64,000 nt of DNA from Pseudomonas sp. dw_612 (GCF_018449725.1 NZ_JAAVVC010000015.1:62001-126000); one strand, 5' to 3'. Positions 34,367 to 43,780 are shown, numbered from the stretch's first letter. The notes: a model not told the origin generated them from the letters alone. A program made the numbers and translations.

Positions 34367-36204
34367 GCGTAGGCTCCGTGGGTCATGGTGATCACATCCT
34401 GCTGGGTTTTCAGCAACTCGGCGCTGTCGTGGTGACAGAGGATTTCACTGCCGCCATCGATGATCCGACGGCTCGGCGCGGTGCGATTGCACAAGCCATC
34501 GACCCGCACCGGGCAACGACTGAGGAAGGTGCATAGCTCGGGCACGTTGGCCTTGGCGCCAATCGGCGGCAGCTCGGCACAAGTGGTGCCGCAGTTCTCC
34601 AGCCAGCCCTGACGCAATTCCGGCACCGAATGGATCAACAAATCGGTGTACGGATGGAACGGCGCCTGGGCAAACGATTGACGAGTGCCGGCCTGGATCT
34701 TGTGGCCGCTGTACATCACCACAATGTCGTCGCACAGCGCCCGAACGGTAGAGATGTCGTGGCTGATAAACAGATAGGAAACGCCCAGTTCCTGCCGCAG
34801 GTCGCGCAACAGTTCGAGAATCGCGGCGCCAACCACCGTATCCAGCGCTGACGTCACTTCATCGCAGAGGATCAAATCCGGTTTCGCCGCCAGGGCCCGG
34901 GCCAGGTTGACCCGTTGTTTTTGCCCGCCGGACAATTCATTCGGCCGCCGTTCGGCCATGGTCCGGGGCAAGCGCACCAGGTCCAGCAACTCGCCAATGC
35001 GTTCGCGCAAAGCGGCGCCCTTGAGGCCGAAATACATCTTCAGCGGCCGGCTCAGAATGGTGCTGACGCTGTGCATCGGGTTGAGCGCGGTGTCGGCGTT
35101 CTGGAACACCATCTGAATGCGACGGAATTGTTCGTCGGTGCGCTCGGACAAGCAGCCGCCCAACGGCTGGCCGTCGAAGGTCAAGTCGCCGAGCGCCGGA
35201 GTCAACAAGCCCGCGACCACTCGGGCCAAGGTCGATTTACCGGAACCGGACTCACCGATCACGCCGATGGCCTGGCCTCGGCGCACAGTCAGGTCGATGT
35301 CTTCCAGCACGCGAATCGCCGGCATGCCGTGCATGTTCTTGTTGCCGTAACCGGCGGTCAGGCCCTGGATGGTCAGCAAGGGCGTGTCTTCTGCTATGCC
35401 GCAGGGTGGACGAATCGTCGTGTCCGGCCGCGCCGCCGCCAACAGGCTGCGGGTGTATTCGTGAGACGGGGCTTTGAGCAATGGCGCGGTGGCGCTCTGT
35501 TCGAAGATCTGGCCGCCGTTGAGCACGACGATCTGATCGGCCATTTGCGCGACCACGGCCAAGTCGTGAGACACGTAGACCGCCGTGGCCCCACGCTCAC
35601 GGACCACGCGTTTGAAGGCTCTCAACACGTCAATCTGCGTGGTGACGTCAAGAGCGGTGGTCGGCTCATCGAGCACCACCAGCAACGGATCGCTGATCAG
35701 CGCCATCGCCGCCATCACCCGTTGCAATTGCCCGCCCGACACTTGGTGCGGGTAGCGCTGGCCAATGTGGTCCGGGTCCGGCAACGCCAGGTCGCGGAAT
35801 AACTGGATGGCTTTGGCCTCCAGCACCGCGCGGGTGCCCAGGCCATGAATCAACGCGCCTTCCACCACTTGGTCGATCAGTTTCTTCGCCGGGTTGAACG
35901 CCGCCGCCGCGCTTTGCGCGATGTACGAAACCCGGTTGCCGCGCAGGCCCTGCAATTCCTTTTCGCTGAGGGCGAGCATGTCGTGCTCGCCGACCTGCAC
36001 CACGCCGCCGGACAACCGGCAGCCACGTCGCGCATAGCCCAGCAGCGCCAAAGCGATGGTGGTCTTGCCGGAGCCGGACTCACCGATCAACGCCAGCACT
36101 TCACCTTTTTCCAGGGCGAAGCTCACGCCTTTGACGATTTCCGTTTCACCGCGCTCGCCACAGGCGACTACGCGCAGGTCTTCGACTCGGATCAATTCGC
36201 TCAT
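34363..36204 (-). CDS. Dipeptide/oligopeptide-type ABC transporter, fused double ATPase
   Basis: The 613-residue protein contains two complete ABC ATPase modules, corresponding to DppD and DppF joined. Walker A GESGSGKTT (about 38-46) and signature VSGGQLQRV lie in the first, GESGSGKST and LSGGQKQRV in the second, with Walker B LVVLDEPT and LILCDEVTSALD. The C-terminal oligopeptide-type Cys motif (ELCTFLSRCPVRVDGLC) is present after module 2. It drives the DppBC-like permeases upstream. Confidence 0.9.
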   Translation of the reverse strand: MSELIRVEDLRVVACGERGETEIVKGVSFALEKGEVLALIGESGSGKTTIALALLGYARRGCRLSGGVVQVGEHDMLALSEKELQGLRGNRVSYIAQSAAAAFNPAKKLIDQVVEGALIHGLGTRAVLEAKAIQLFRDLALPDPDHIGQRYPHQVSGGQLQRVMAAMALISDPLLVVLDEPTTALDVTTQIDVLRAFKRVVRERGATAVYVSHDLAVVAQMADQIVVLNGGQIFEQSATAPLLKAPSHEYTRSLLAAARPDTTIRPPCGIAEDTPLLTIQGLTAGYGNKNMHGMPAIRVLEDIDLTVRRGQAIGVIGESGSGKSTLARVVAGLLTPALGDLTFDGQPLGGCLSERTDEQFRRIQMVFQNADTALNPMHSVSTILSRPLKMYFGLKGAALRERIGELLDLVRLPRTMAERRPNELSGGQKQRVNLARALAAKPDLILCDEVTSALDTVVGAAILELLRDLRQELGVSYLFISHDISTVRALCDDIVVMYSGHKIQAGTRQSFAQAPFHPYTDLLIHSVPELRQGWLENCGTTCAELPPIGAKANVPELCTFLSRCPVRVDGLCNRTAPSRRIIDGGSEILCHHDSAELLKTQQDVITMTHGAYA

Positions 36205-36205
36205 A

Positions 36206-37081
36206 TCAATGCCCTCCCGTGCGGCGACTACGTCGGGACGACAGTCTGTCGATAAACAGATTCACACCGATGGTCAGGGTGCCGATGGCCAGCGCCGGAA
36301 TCACGATGGCCGGCGCGCCCTGGTTGAGACCGCCGATGTTTTCCCGCACCAGCGAGCCAAGATCGGCGTCCGGTGGCTGCACGCCAAGGCCGAGGAAGCT
36401 CATGCCACTGAGCAGCAACACGATGAAGCCAAAGCGCAGGCCCAGGTCCGTCAGCACCGGGTTGAGCATGTTCGGCAGGATTTCCACGCAAGCGATATAC
36501 AAGCGCCGTTCGCCACGGGTACGGGCGACTTGCACGTATTCCAGGGCTTCGATGTTCACTGCCATGCTGCGGGCGATGCGGAACGCGCCGGGGGTGAAAC
36601 TCAGCACGGCGGTGCAGATCAGCAACGTCACTGAGGAGCCGAAAGCCGAGACCATGATCAGCGCCAGCATCTTGCTCGGGATCGAAATAAAGGCATCCAT
36701 CAGGCGACTGATCACTTCGTCCAGCCACTTCGGCGACACCACCGACAGCAACGCGCAACTGGTGCCCAGCCCGCTCGCCAATACGGCAGCGATCAACGCC
36801 AGGCCCACGGTGAACCGCGCACCGACGAGCACGCGGCTGAGCATGTCGCGGCCCAGGTAATCGGTGCCAAACGGGTACAGCGCACTGATGCTGTCGAAGA
36901 CATTGTCGGACACCACTTCGCCCACCGGATGCGGCGCCAGCCACGGGCCGAAGAACGCCACCAGCAACCAGATCACGCACATCGTCGCGCCGATCAGCCC
37001 CAGCCACGCAGGGCCATGGGACACCTTGCCAACCGACAGGTCGGGGGTCGCAGGCGTCGATTTCACAATGAGATTGTTCAT
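36206..37081 (-). CDS. Peptide/opine-type ABC transporter permease (DppC-like)
   Basis: The 291-residue inner-membrane protein has the DppC N-terminal arrangement (first helix at about 30-50, then ISALYPFGTDYLGRDMLSRVLVGARFT) and the conserved EAA loop EALEYVQVARTRGERRLYIACVEILPNML. The start at 37081 overlaps the previous permease by 4 bp; an upstream open extension is not needed. Confidence 0.9.
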   Translation of the reverse strand: MNNLIVKSTPATPDLSVGKVSHGPAWLGLIGATMCVIWLLVAFFGPWLAPHPVGEVVSDNVFDSISALYPFGTDYLGRDMLSRVLVGARFTVGLALIAAVLASGLGTSCALLSVVSPKWLDEVISRLMDAFISIPSKMLALIMVSAFGSSVTLLICTAVLSFTPGAFRIARSMAVNIEALEYVQVARTRGERRLYIACVEILPNMLNPVLTDLGLRFGFIVLLLSGMSFLGLGVQPPDADLGSLVRENIGGLNQGAPAIVIPALAIGTLTIGVNLFIDRLSSRRSRRTGGH

Positions 37082-38034
37082 TGGTTTCTCAGCCTCGGAT
37101 TGGACAGAATCGCGCACAGGTCGGCAATCAGCACCAACCCCAGGTACGCGGTACAAAACAGCATGGTGCAGGCCTGGACCAGCGCCATGTCACGGTTGGT
37201 CACGGCATCGACCATCAGGCTGGCGATGCCGGGGTAGTTGAAGATCGTCTCGACAATCACCACCCCGCCAAGCAAATACGAAAGGCTCAGGGCGATGGCG
37301 TTGGCAATTGGCCCGATCGCGTTGGGCAAGGCGTGGCGCAGCACGATGCGCATCGGACTGACGCCTTTGAGCCGGGCCATTTCCACGTAAGGGCTGTCGA
37401 GTTGATCGATGACGGCGGCGCGGGTCATGCGGGCCATTTGCGCGACAATCACGCAGCACAGAGTCATCACCGGCAAGGCATAAGTGCGCATGAATTGCCA
37501 CGGTGAGGTGATGTCGCTGGCATAGGACAGCGCCGACAACCAGCCAAGGTTCACCGCAAATATCAGTACCGCCAGGGTTGCCACGAGAAACTCCGGGACG
37601 GCGACCATGGCCAAGGTGAAGAAGCTCAGAAAGCTGTCGATGCGCCCGCCCCGGCCCATTGCCGAGCCGATGCCCAGGATCAATGCCACCGGCACCGAAA
37701 CCAGCGCGGTGGCGGCCGCCAGCATCAGGGTGTTGGGCACGCGCCCGGCCATCAACTCGCCGACCGGCATCGCGTTGGACACCGACAGGCCCATGTCGCC
37801 GCTGAGCAGGTTCATTAACCAATGCAGGTAACGCAGCACACCGGGCTGGTCGAGCCCCAGTTTCAGGCGCAGTGCCGCCACCTGTTCCGGCGTGGCGAAC
37901 TGCCCGAGGGATTGTTGCGCCGCGTCCCCCGGCAAGACCGCCGTGATCGCGAACACGACCATGGACACGATCAACAAAGTCACGATCGCGGCGCCCAGAC
38001 GCCGGCCGATCAACCACAGTGTGTTGCTATTCAT
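37078..38034 (-). CDS. Peptide/opine-type ABC transporter permease (DppB-like)
   Basis: The 318-residue protein starts with the DppB-type cytoplasmic helix (LWLIGRRLGAAIVTLLIVSMVVFAI), VLPGDAAQQSLG, and the EAA loop SPYVEMARLKGVSPMRIVLRHALPNAIGP. It has six predicted membrane spans. It forms the channel with the DppC-like protein. Confidence 0.9.
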   Translation of the reverse strand: MNSNTLWLIGRRLGAAIVTLLIVSMVVFAITAVLPGDAAQQSLGQFATPEQVAALRLKLGLDQPGVLRYLHWLMNLLSGDMGLSVSNAMPVGELMAGRVPNTLMLAAATALVSVPVALILGIGSAMGRGGRIDSFLSFFTLAMVAVPEFLVATLAVLIFAVNLGWLSALSYASDITSPWQFMRTYALPVMTLCCVIVAQMARMTRAAVIDQLDSPYVEMARLKGVSPMRIVLRHALPNAIGPIANAIALSLSYLLGGVVIVETIFNYPGIASLMVDAVTNRDMALVQACTMLFCTAYLGLVLIADLCAILSNPRLRNQ

Positions 38035-38079
38035 CGCCTACCCTCCTGCACTGTCCCTGACGTACAACCCAACTACCCA

Positions 38080-39717
38080 TCAAGCGTCCAGCCAGACCTG
38101 TTCGGCGAACATGTAACCCATGAAGCCGCCCAGCGGATTGCTGCCGTAGCCTTTGATGCGCTGATCGACACCGTCGATGTTGCTGATGAACACCGGCACG
38201 CCGATACCGCTGTGGTCATGCACCAGGGTTTGCATGTCCGCGTACATCTTGCTGCGCTTGGCGTCGTCGGTTTCGCCCCGAGCGAGCATCAGCAACTGGT
38301 CGAACTGGTCGTTCTGCCAGCCGGATTCGTTCCATGGTGCCTTCGACTGGAAGAACTGCGAGAACATCACGTCGGCATTCGGTCGCGGGTTGATGTTGCC
38401 GAAGCTCAACGGGTGCTTCATCCAGTGGTTGGACCAGTAGCCGTCGCTCGGCAAGCGGTTGACGTCGAGCTTGAGCCCGGCCTGTTTCGCCGATTGCTGC
38501 AACAGCACGGCGATGTCCACCGAACCGGTGGCGGCTGGCGACGCGACCAGCGGCATGCTGATGCTTTCCATGCCGGCCTTCTTGAGCAGGAACTTGGCTT
38601 TTTCCGGGTCGTAGACGGTTTGCGGCAGGTCGGCATTGTAGTAGCGCGAACCGGGGGCGATCGGATGGTCGTTACCGACCACGGCAAAACCACGGAATAC
38701 GGCGGATTTCACCTGTTCGCGGTCCAGCAGGTATTTCATGGCCTGGGTGAATTCGGCGCTTTTACCCGGCATCTGATCCTGACGGATGATCAAGTCAGTG
38801 TAGTTGCCCGACGGCGCATCGACGACCCGGTGCTTCGCGCTGGCCTTGATCCGGGTGGTGGAACGCGGGTTGACTTCGTTAATCATGTGCACGTCGCCGG
38901 ACAGCAGCGCGTTGACTCGCGACGGTTCGTCGCCAATCGCGATGAACTCGATCTCGTCGAGGTACGGCAGGCCGGGCTTCCAGTAGCCGGTGTTGCGCGC
39001 GGCAATCGAGCGCACGCCCGGCTTGAATTCCTTGACCTTGAACGGCCCGGTGCCGATGCCCTGGTTGAAGTCAGTGGTGCCTTCAGGAACGATCAGCAGG
39101 TGCGACACGGCGAGGATCGACGGCAACTCGGCGTTCGGCGCGCTGAGGCGGATCTGCACCTCGTTGGTGCCCGTGGCCTTGATCTCGGTGAACTGTTCCA
39201 TCAGCGGCATGACTTTGGAGCCGGTCAACGGATCCTTGTGCCGCGACAGCGAGAACACCACATCCGCAGCGCTGAGGGTCTTGCCGTTGTGGAAGGTCAC
39301 GTCCTTGCGCAGGGTGATGGTCCACAGCGTCGCGTCGGTATTGTCGATGCGTTCGGCCAGTTCCAGTTGCGGCACCAGGTGCGTGTCGAAACGGGTCAGG
39401 CCGTTGTAGAACATGAAGTGACGCACATAGTCGGTGGACAGTGCGCCTTTGGCCGGGTCGAGGGTGTCGGCGGTGGAGCTGGACATGCCGGCGACACGAA
39501 TCCGTCCGCCCGGTTTGCCTTTGCCTGGGGTTGCGGCTTCTTCAGCGAAGAGCTTGCCGGCGGCACCAAACAGGCTGCCGGCGCCCGCGGCTGCAACACC
39601 GGCCACGCCGAGCATTTGCAGGGCGTTGCGGCGCGACATGCCGCGATTGAGGCCTTCAAACACGCGCAGGCTGTCCTGGCCGGAAATCAGGGGTGAGTCG
39701 ATCTTGTTGTCAGTCAT
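38080..39717 (-). CDS. Peptide/opine-type ABC transporter substrate-binding protein (Tat signal)
   Basis: The 545-residue SBP_bac_5 protein carries a twin-arginine signal (GMSRRNALQMLGVAGVAAAGAG, residues about 26-47), unusual for this family, which normally uses Sec. Family signatures: ADTLDPAKG, LRKDVTFHNGKTLSAADVVFSLSRH, GTGPFKVKEFKPG and the C-terminal MYADMQTLVHDHSGIGVPVF. It binds the substrate imported by the downstream permeases. Tat export would allow folded export, possibly with a bound ligand. Confidence 0.88.
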   Translation of the reverse strand: MTDNKIDSPLISGQDSLRVFEGLNRGMSRRNALQMLGVAGVAAAGAGSLFGAAGKLFAEEAATPGKGKPGGRIRVAGMSSSTADTLDPAKGALSTDYVRHFMFYNGLTRFDTHLVPQLELAERIDNTDATLWTITLRKDVTFHNGKTLSAADVVFSLSRHKDPLTGSKVMPLMEQFTEIKATGTNEVQIRLSAPNAELPSILAVSHLLIVPEGTTDFNQGIGTGPFKVKEFKPGVRSIAARNTGYWKPGLPYLDEIEFIAIGDEPSRVNALLSGDVHMINEVNPRSTTRIKASAKHRVVDAPSGNYTDLIIRQDQMPGKSAEFTQAMKYLLDREQVKSAVFRGFAVVGNDHPIAPGSRYYNADLPQTVYDPEKAKFLLKKAGMESISMPLVASPAATGSVDIAVLLQQSAKQAGLKLDVNRLPSDGYWSNHWMKHPLSFGNINPRPNADVMFSQFFQSKAPWNESGWQNDQFDQLLMLARGETDDAKRSKMYADMQTLVHDHSGIGVPVFISNIDGVDQRIKGYGSNPLGGFMGYMFAEQVWLDA

Positions 39718-39800
39718 ATCAGTTGTACCTGTCGATAATGAGAAGGCTCGGGTTGTCCGGAGCGTTGAAACGCAAACGACGGTGACGCCACAACATCAAC

Positions 39801-41075
39801 TCAATGCAAATAGTCCTGGAAGCGGTAATAAGCGCCCACAAACGGCAGGAACCACGGTTTGCCGAAATGCCCGGGGATCGCCGGCCAGTCGAGTTCGCGC
39901 CAGGGGTTGGCCTCGACCTTGCCGGCCATCACCTCGGCCATGACCTGGCCCATGTGCACCGACATCTGCACCCCATGACCGCTGTAGCCCATGGAGTGAT
40001 AAACCCCGCCGTGCTGGCCGGCCCGGGGCAAACGGTCAGAGGTCATGTCGACCAATCCGCCCCAGCAGTAATCGATTTTCACGTTGGCCAACTGCGGGAA
40101 CATCTGCACCATCGCCGCTTGCAGCACCTTGCCGCTCTTGGCGTCGTTCACACTGTCGGACATCGCAAACCGCGCGCGGCCGCCGAACAGCAGGCGGTTG
40201 TCCGGGGTCAGGCGGAAGTAGTTACCGATCATGCGGCTGGTGACGTAGGCGCGGCGGCCCGGCAGCAGTTGCTCGATCAGCTCTCTTGAGAGCACTTCGG
40301 TGGCAATCACGAAACTGCCCACCGGCACGATCCGCCGCCGATACCAGCCCAAACCACCGTGCTGACAGGCGCCGGTGGCCAGCAACACTTGCCCGGCGTG
40401 CAGCGAACCCTTGCTCGTGTTGACCTGATAGCCGCCGGCCTGGGCCTTCCAGTCCAGCACCGAGGTGCCTTGATGGATCAGTGCGCCGTGGCGGGCAGCG
40501 GCTTCGGCCAGCCCGACGCCGAAGCGCCCGACGTGCATCTGCACGCCGTTACGCTGCAGCAAACCACCGTGGAACTGCGCCGAATTCACTTCAGCGCGGG
40601 TCTGTTCGGCGGACAGCAACTCGACCTCGGCATCGACTTCCTTGCGAATCAACTCGCAAGTCCGCGCCAGCCCTTCATAGTGCAGCGGCTTGGCGGCCAA
40701 TTTGAGCTTGCCGTTGCGGATCAGGTCGCAGGCAATCTGCTCCTGCTCCACCAGCGACACCACGCTCTGCACCGCGCTTTCGTAAGCCTGGTAATAGGCT
40801 CGCGCTTTATCGGCGCCGAGGCTGGCACTGAGCCCGGCATAATCCTGGGCCACCCCGGTGTTGCACTGGCCACCGTTGCGCCCCGAGGCTTCGCCGATCA
40901 CCCGCCCGGCTTCGAGCACCACCACGCTGGCGCCCTTGAGGGCCAATGCCCGGGCCGCCGCCAGGCCGGTGAAACCGCCACCGACGATGGCCACGTCAAC
41001 CTGCCCCGGCAATGCGCCGGGCTGGGCACCGGTGAAGGCCGGTGCGGTGTCGAGCCAGTAGGATTCACTGCCCAT
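39801..41075 (-). CDS. FAD-dependent amine oxidoreductase (PuuB-like)
   Basis: The 424-residue DAO-family protein has FAD motif VDVAIVGGGFTGLAAARALALKG, GEASGRNGGQCNTGVAQDY, and WGGLVDMTSDRLPRAG near the C-terminus, the pattern of gamma-glutamylputrescine oxidase and related secondary-amine oxidases. ATG 41075 has AAGGGG 7 nt upstream. It lies between the HAD-II gene and the transporter genes of the same operon, suggesting it acts on a related amine. Confidence 0.87.
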   Translation of the reverse strand: MGSESYWLDTAPAFTGAQPGALPGQVDVAIVGGGFTGLAAARALALKGASVVVLEAGRVIGEASGRNGGQCNTGVAQDYAGLSASLGADKARAYYQAYESAVQSVVSLVEQEQIACDLIRNGKLKLAAKPLHYEGLARTCELIRKEVDAEVELLSAEQTRAEVNSAQFHGGLLQRNGVQMHVGRFGVGLAEAAARHGALIHQGTSVLDWKAQAGGYQVNTSKGSLHAGQVLLATGACQHGGLGWYRRRIVPVGSFVIATEVLSRELIEQLLPGRRAYVTSRMIGNYFRLTPDNRLLFGGRARFAMSDSVNDAKSGKVLQAAMVQMFPQLANVKIDYCWGGLVDMTSDRLPRAGQHGGVYHSMGYSGHGVQMSVHMGQVMAEVMAGKVEANPWRELDWPAIPGHFGKPWFLPFVGAYYRFQDYLH

Positions 41076-41100
41076 GTCTAACCCCTTGTGCAGTAGCGAC

Positions 41101-41769
41101 TCAGAGACCAACCAGTGCTGCGAGCCCACCGATATCGGTGATCTGCTGGTAGCCGTAAAAGGCATTGCCCGGGACTTCATGGCCACGGGCGACGAACGCC
41201 TTGTTCTTGATCTTCATGTCGTGGGCCGGCATCAGGTCGTAACGGAAGCTGGAGGACACATGCAAGATGTCTTCCGGGCCACAGTTGAGGTTGTCGAGCA
41301 TGTATTCGAATGCCGCCAGACGTGGCTTGTAGGCCTGGGCCTGTTCGGCGGTGAAGACTTTGTGGAACGGCGCGCCGAGCTTGTCGACGTTGGACATGAT
41401 CTGGCTGTCGCTGGCGTTGGAGAAAATCACCAGCGGGATTGTGTCGGCGATTTTCGACAGGCCGGCCGGTACGTCCGGGTGCGGGCCCCAGGTCGGCACG
41501 GCGTCGTAATACAGCTGGCCTTCATCGCGGTAGGCGACGCCCCAACGCTTGCAGGTCCGGGCCAGGGCGGTCTTGAGGATTTCGTCGTAGGGCATCCAGT
41601 CGCCCATGACCTGATCCAGGCGATAGGCCGAGAAATCCTTGACGAATTGGTCCATCTGCTCGGGTTTGACGCGATCGGCGAAAAGCTCGCGAGTCATCGT
41701 GCCCATGTGGAAATTGGTCAGCGTACCGTAGCAGTCGAACGTAATGAATTTGGGGCGAAGAAAGCTCAT
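41101..41769 (-). CDS. Haloacid dehalogenase type II-like HAD hydrolase
   Basis: The 222-residue protein has motif I FITFDCYGTLTN, motif II VIFSNASD (Ser/Asn pair typical of L-2-haloacid dehalogenase), motif III Lys in QAYKPRLAAFEYML, and HVSSSFRYDLMPAHDMKIKNKAFVARG. True dehalogenases need an extra Asp in the last region (SSNxWD); here FRYD replaces NxWD. It might hydrolyse a 2-substituted acid released from the imported conjugate. It heads the operon, 25 bp before the amine oxidoreductase gene. Confidence 0.85.
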   Translation of the reverse strand: MSFLRPKFITFDCYGTLTNFHMGTMTRELFADRVKPEQMDQFVKDFSAYRLDQVMGDWMPYDEILKTALARTCKRWGVAYRDEGQLYYDAVPTWGPHPDVPAGLSKIADTIPLVIFSNASDSQIMSNVDKLGAPFHKVFTAEQAQAYKPRLAAFEYMLDNLNCGPEDILHVSSSFRYDLMPAHDMKIKNKAFVARGHEVPGNAFYGYQQITDIGGLAALVGL

Positions 41770-42066
41770 TGAGTGCGGTCCTGAAGTTCGTTGAGGTCAT
41801 GGCGCGACGAGCATTTGCTTCGTTTGCGAAGCGCTGATGCAACGCTGCAGCACACCGTCATTACAACACCGTGAAATCAGCAGATGGCGTTAAAAGCAGC
41901 CTCTACCCGATACAAACCACCGTTTTAGCCACCCCCCTCAGCAGACTTTGCGGCCCGCTCCAGCCTTGGGCAAACCCCGTATTTGTGCGCTCTTATGGAC
42001 CTTTATAGCCCTGTGCGGCCTGCATGTGCCGCGATTGGCCGCAGAAACTGCGCCGGGCTGAATGAA

Positions 42067-42096
42067 AACGGGCGCTTCCCTGAGGAAGCGCCCGTT
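42067..42096 (-). terminator. Terminator of the aldehyde dehydrogenase gene
   Basis: AACGGGCGCTTCC (42067-42079) and GGAAGCGCCCGTT (42084-42096) form a 13-bp stem; the minus-strand exit reads TTTTCATT. Confidence 0.75.
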
Positions 42097-42128
42097 GGGG
42101 TGAGATTTTCGAGCTTGCCTCGCGGCCC

Positions 42129-42271
42129 GTAGCAGCTGCCGAGGCACGAGGCTGCGTTCGGCTGCGAAGCAGTCGCCAAATCAGGCGCCGCGGTGTTTCA
42201 GTTAAACCTTGCGTTCAGGTTTTACGACTGCTTCGCAGCCGAACGCAGCCTCGTGCCTCGGCAGCTGCTAC
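42129..42271. repeat. Perfect 47-bp inverted repeat
   Basis: GTAGCAGCTGCCGAGGCACG... (42129-42175) is the exact reverse complement of 42225-42271, with a 49-bp spacer. A related but imperfect pair occurs at 48399-48528. It belongs to the GCAGCTGC/GGCTGCG palindrome group of Pseudomonas rather than the GGGAGCGGGC type. Confidence 0.9.
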
Positions 42272-42307
42272 AAGCCAGCACAGGCTCGGCAGCGGCTACG
42301 GGAGTAG

Positions 42308-43780
42308 CTATTGGAGGATATCGATCAGCACGCTTTTGAAGCGCAAATTGGCTTCAAACGCTTCACGCCCCAGATCCTTGCCGATGCCGGAGCGCTTGTA
42401 GCCGCCAGTCGGCAAGATGTAGTCGTTACTGCGCCCGTAACGGTTGACCCACACCGTCCCCGCTTCCAGTTTGCGCACCAGTCGCAGCGCGCGGTTGATG
42501 TCCGCCGTGTGCACGCCCGCTGCCAATCCATACGTGGCGTGGGCCGCGAGGTCCAGCGCCTGCTCTTCGTCATCGAACGCCTGCACCGTCAGCACCGGGC
42601 CGAATATTTCTTCGCAGACTGCCGGGTTGTGGTTGTCGAGGCCGGCCAACAGCGTCGGTTGGTAGTACGCACCGCCCAGCCCTTCGAACAATCCGCCGCC
42701 GGTCAACACTTCGGCCCCGGCCTGGCGCGCGCGCTGGACGATGCCGTCGATGCGACTGGCCTGGAGCCGGGAAATGATCGGTGACAACGTGCTCTGCGGC
42801 GACCAGGTCGGACCAGGGCGCAGTTCTTCGAAGTACGCCTGCAACTGCGCGACAAACGGCTCCATGATCGAACGCTGAATCAACAACCGCGACCCGGACA
42901 CGCAGACCTGCCCGGCGTTGCCGGTAATCGCCAGCGCTACCGTGCGCGCGGTTTTGGCGATGTCCGGCACATCGGCAAACACCAATTGCGGACTCTTGCC
43001 ACCCAGCTCCAGCGTAACCGGTTTCGGCCCGACCAGCGCGCAGGTGGACATGATGCTCGACCCGGTCGCGGTGGAGCCGGTAAAGGTCACCTTGCCGACC
43101 CGCGGGTGACGGCACAAGGCATCGCCCGTGGTGCGTCCATCGCCCTGCACCACATTGAAAATCCCCGCCGGAATCCCCGCTTGCAAGGCCAGTTCGGCAA
43201 AACGCAGGCTGGAGAATGGCGTCAGTTCCGAGGGCTTGAGCACCACGGCATTGCCTGCTGCCAGTGCTGGCGCGACCTTCCAGGAAGCCATGCTCAACGG
43301 GAAATTCCACGGCGCGATGGCCGCAATCACGCCGTAGGGTTCGGCGATCTGCAGGCCGAGCCGATCGGTCTGGGTCGCCGCAACCTGACCACCATGCTTG
43401 TCCGCCAATTCGGCAAAGAAGCGAATGCCCTCGGCGACATAAGGAATGTCCCAGGCGATCACATCTTTATGCGGGCGGGTCGAACCGACGGCTTCCAGCG
43501 GTGCAAGGATCTCGGCGTCCGCTTCGATCAAATCGGCCCAACGCCGCATCACTCGCGCGCGCTCCCGGGGCGGACGGCTGGCCCAATCGCTGCGGTTGAA
43601 GGCCTGCCAGGCATTGTTGACGGCTTCGTCCACCAGGTCGGCATCGGCGATCGGCAGCTCGGCGTAGACCTCGCCGTCGGACGGGCGCACCACCTCCAGC
43701 CCCGATGGCGCATCGCGGTATTGGCCGCCGATAAAGTGAGCGCTGCGCACAGCGATAAGACGAGGATCGAAGCTATCCAT
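42308..43780 (-). CDS. Aldehyde dehydrogenase family protein
   Basis: The 490-residue protein shows IAPWNFPLSMASWKVAPALAAGNAVVLKP, FTGSTATGSSIM, general-base Glu in LELGGKSPQLVF, nucleophile Cys in AGQVCVSGSR and the C-terminal GGYKRSGIGKDLG. It oxidises an aldehyde to the acid with NAD(P). GGAG lies 6 nt before ATG 43780; longer upstream reading lacks support. It diverges from the GNAT/cupin pair and precedes the amine-catabolism operon, consistent with oxidising the aldehyde made by an amine oxidase. Confidence 0.88.
   Translation of the reverse strand: MDSFDPRLIAVRSAHFIGGQYRDAPSGLEVVRPSDGEVYAELPIADADLVDEAVNNAWQAFNRSDWASRPPRERARVMRRWADLIEADAEILAPLEAVGSTRPHKDVIAWDIPYVAEGIRFFAELADKHGGQVAATQTDRLGLQIAEPYGVIAAIAPWNFPLSMASWKVAPALAAGNAVVLKPSELTPFSSLRFAELALQAGIPAGIFNVVQGDGRTTGDALCRHPRVGKVTFTGSTATGSSIMSTCALVGPKPVTLELGGKSPQLVFADVPDIAKTARTVALAITGNAGQVCVSGSRLLIQRSIMEPFVAQLQAYFEELRPGPTWSPQSTLSPIISRLQASRIDGIVQRARQAGAEVLTGGGLFEGLGGAYYQPTLLAGLDNHNPAVCEEIFGPVLTVQAFDDEEQALDLAAHATYGLAAGVHTADINRALRLVRKLEAGTVWVNRYGRSNDYILPTGGYKRSGIGKDLGREAFEANLRFKSVLIDILQ

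Larger units (their letters stand above)
41770..42307. other. Intergenic region with palindromes, no gene
   Basis: This 538-bp gap holds the promoter side of the transport operon, a terminator hairpin (42067-42096) and a perfect 47-bp inverted repeat (42129-42271). No credible coding frame was seen. Confidence 0.7.

Noticed and set aside
32496..34391. Open frame of about 631 codons on the plus strand
   Set aside because: Antisense to the FAD/[2Fe-2S] dehydrogenase genes, which overlap by ATGA junctions and carry clear cofactor motifs.
37822..39696. Open frame of about 624 codons on the plus strand
   Set aside because: Antisense to the ABC binding protein and permease genes, whose family motifs are unambiguous; composition is typical of a shadow frame.
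41101..41769. True L-2-haloacid dehalogenase
   Set aside because: The fold and motifs I-III fit, but the SSNxWD-type segment is replaced by SSSFRYD, so dehalogenase activity is not claimed.
42129..42271. CRISPR-like or attachment-site structure
   Set aside because: Only one inverted pair without spacer series or neighbouring cas or integrase genes; it belongs to the palindromic REP-type elements.
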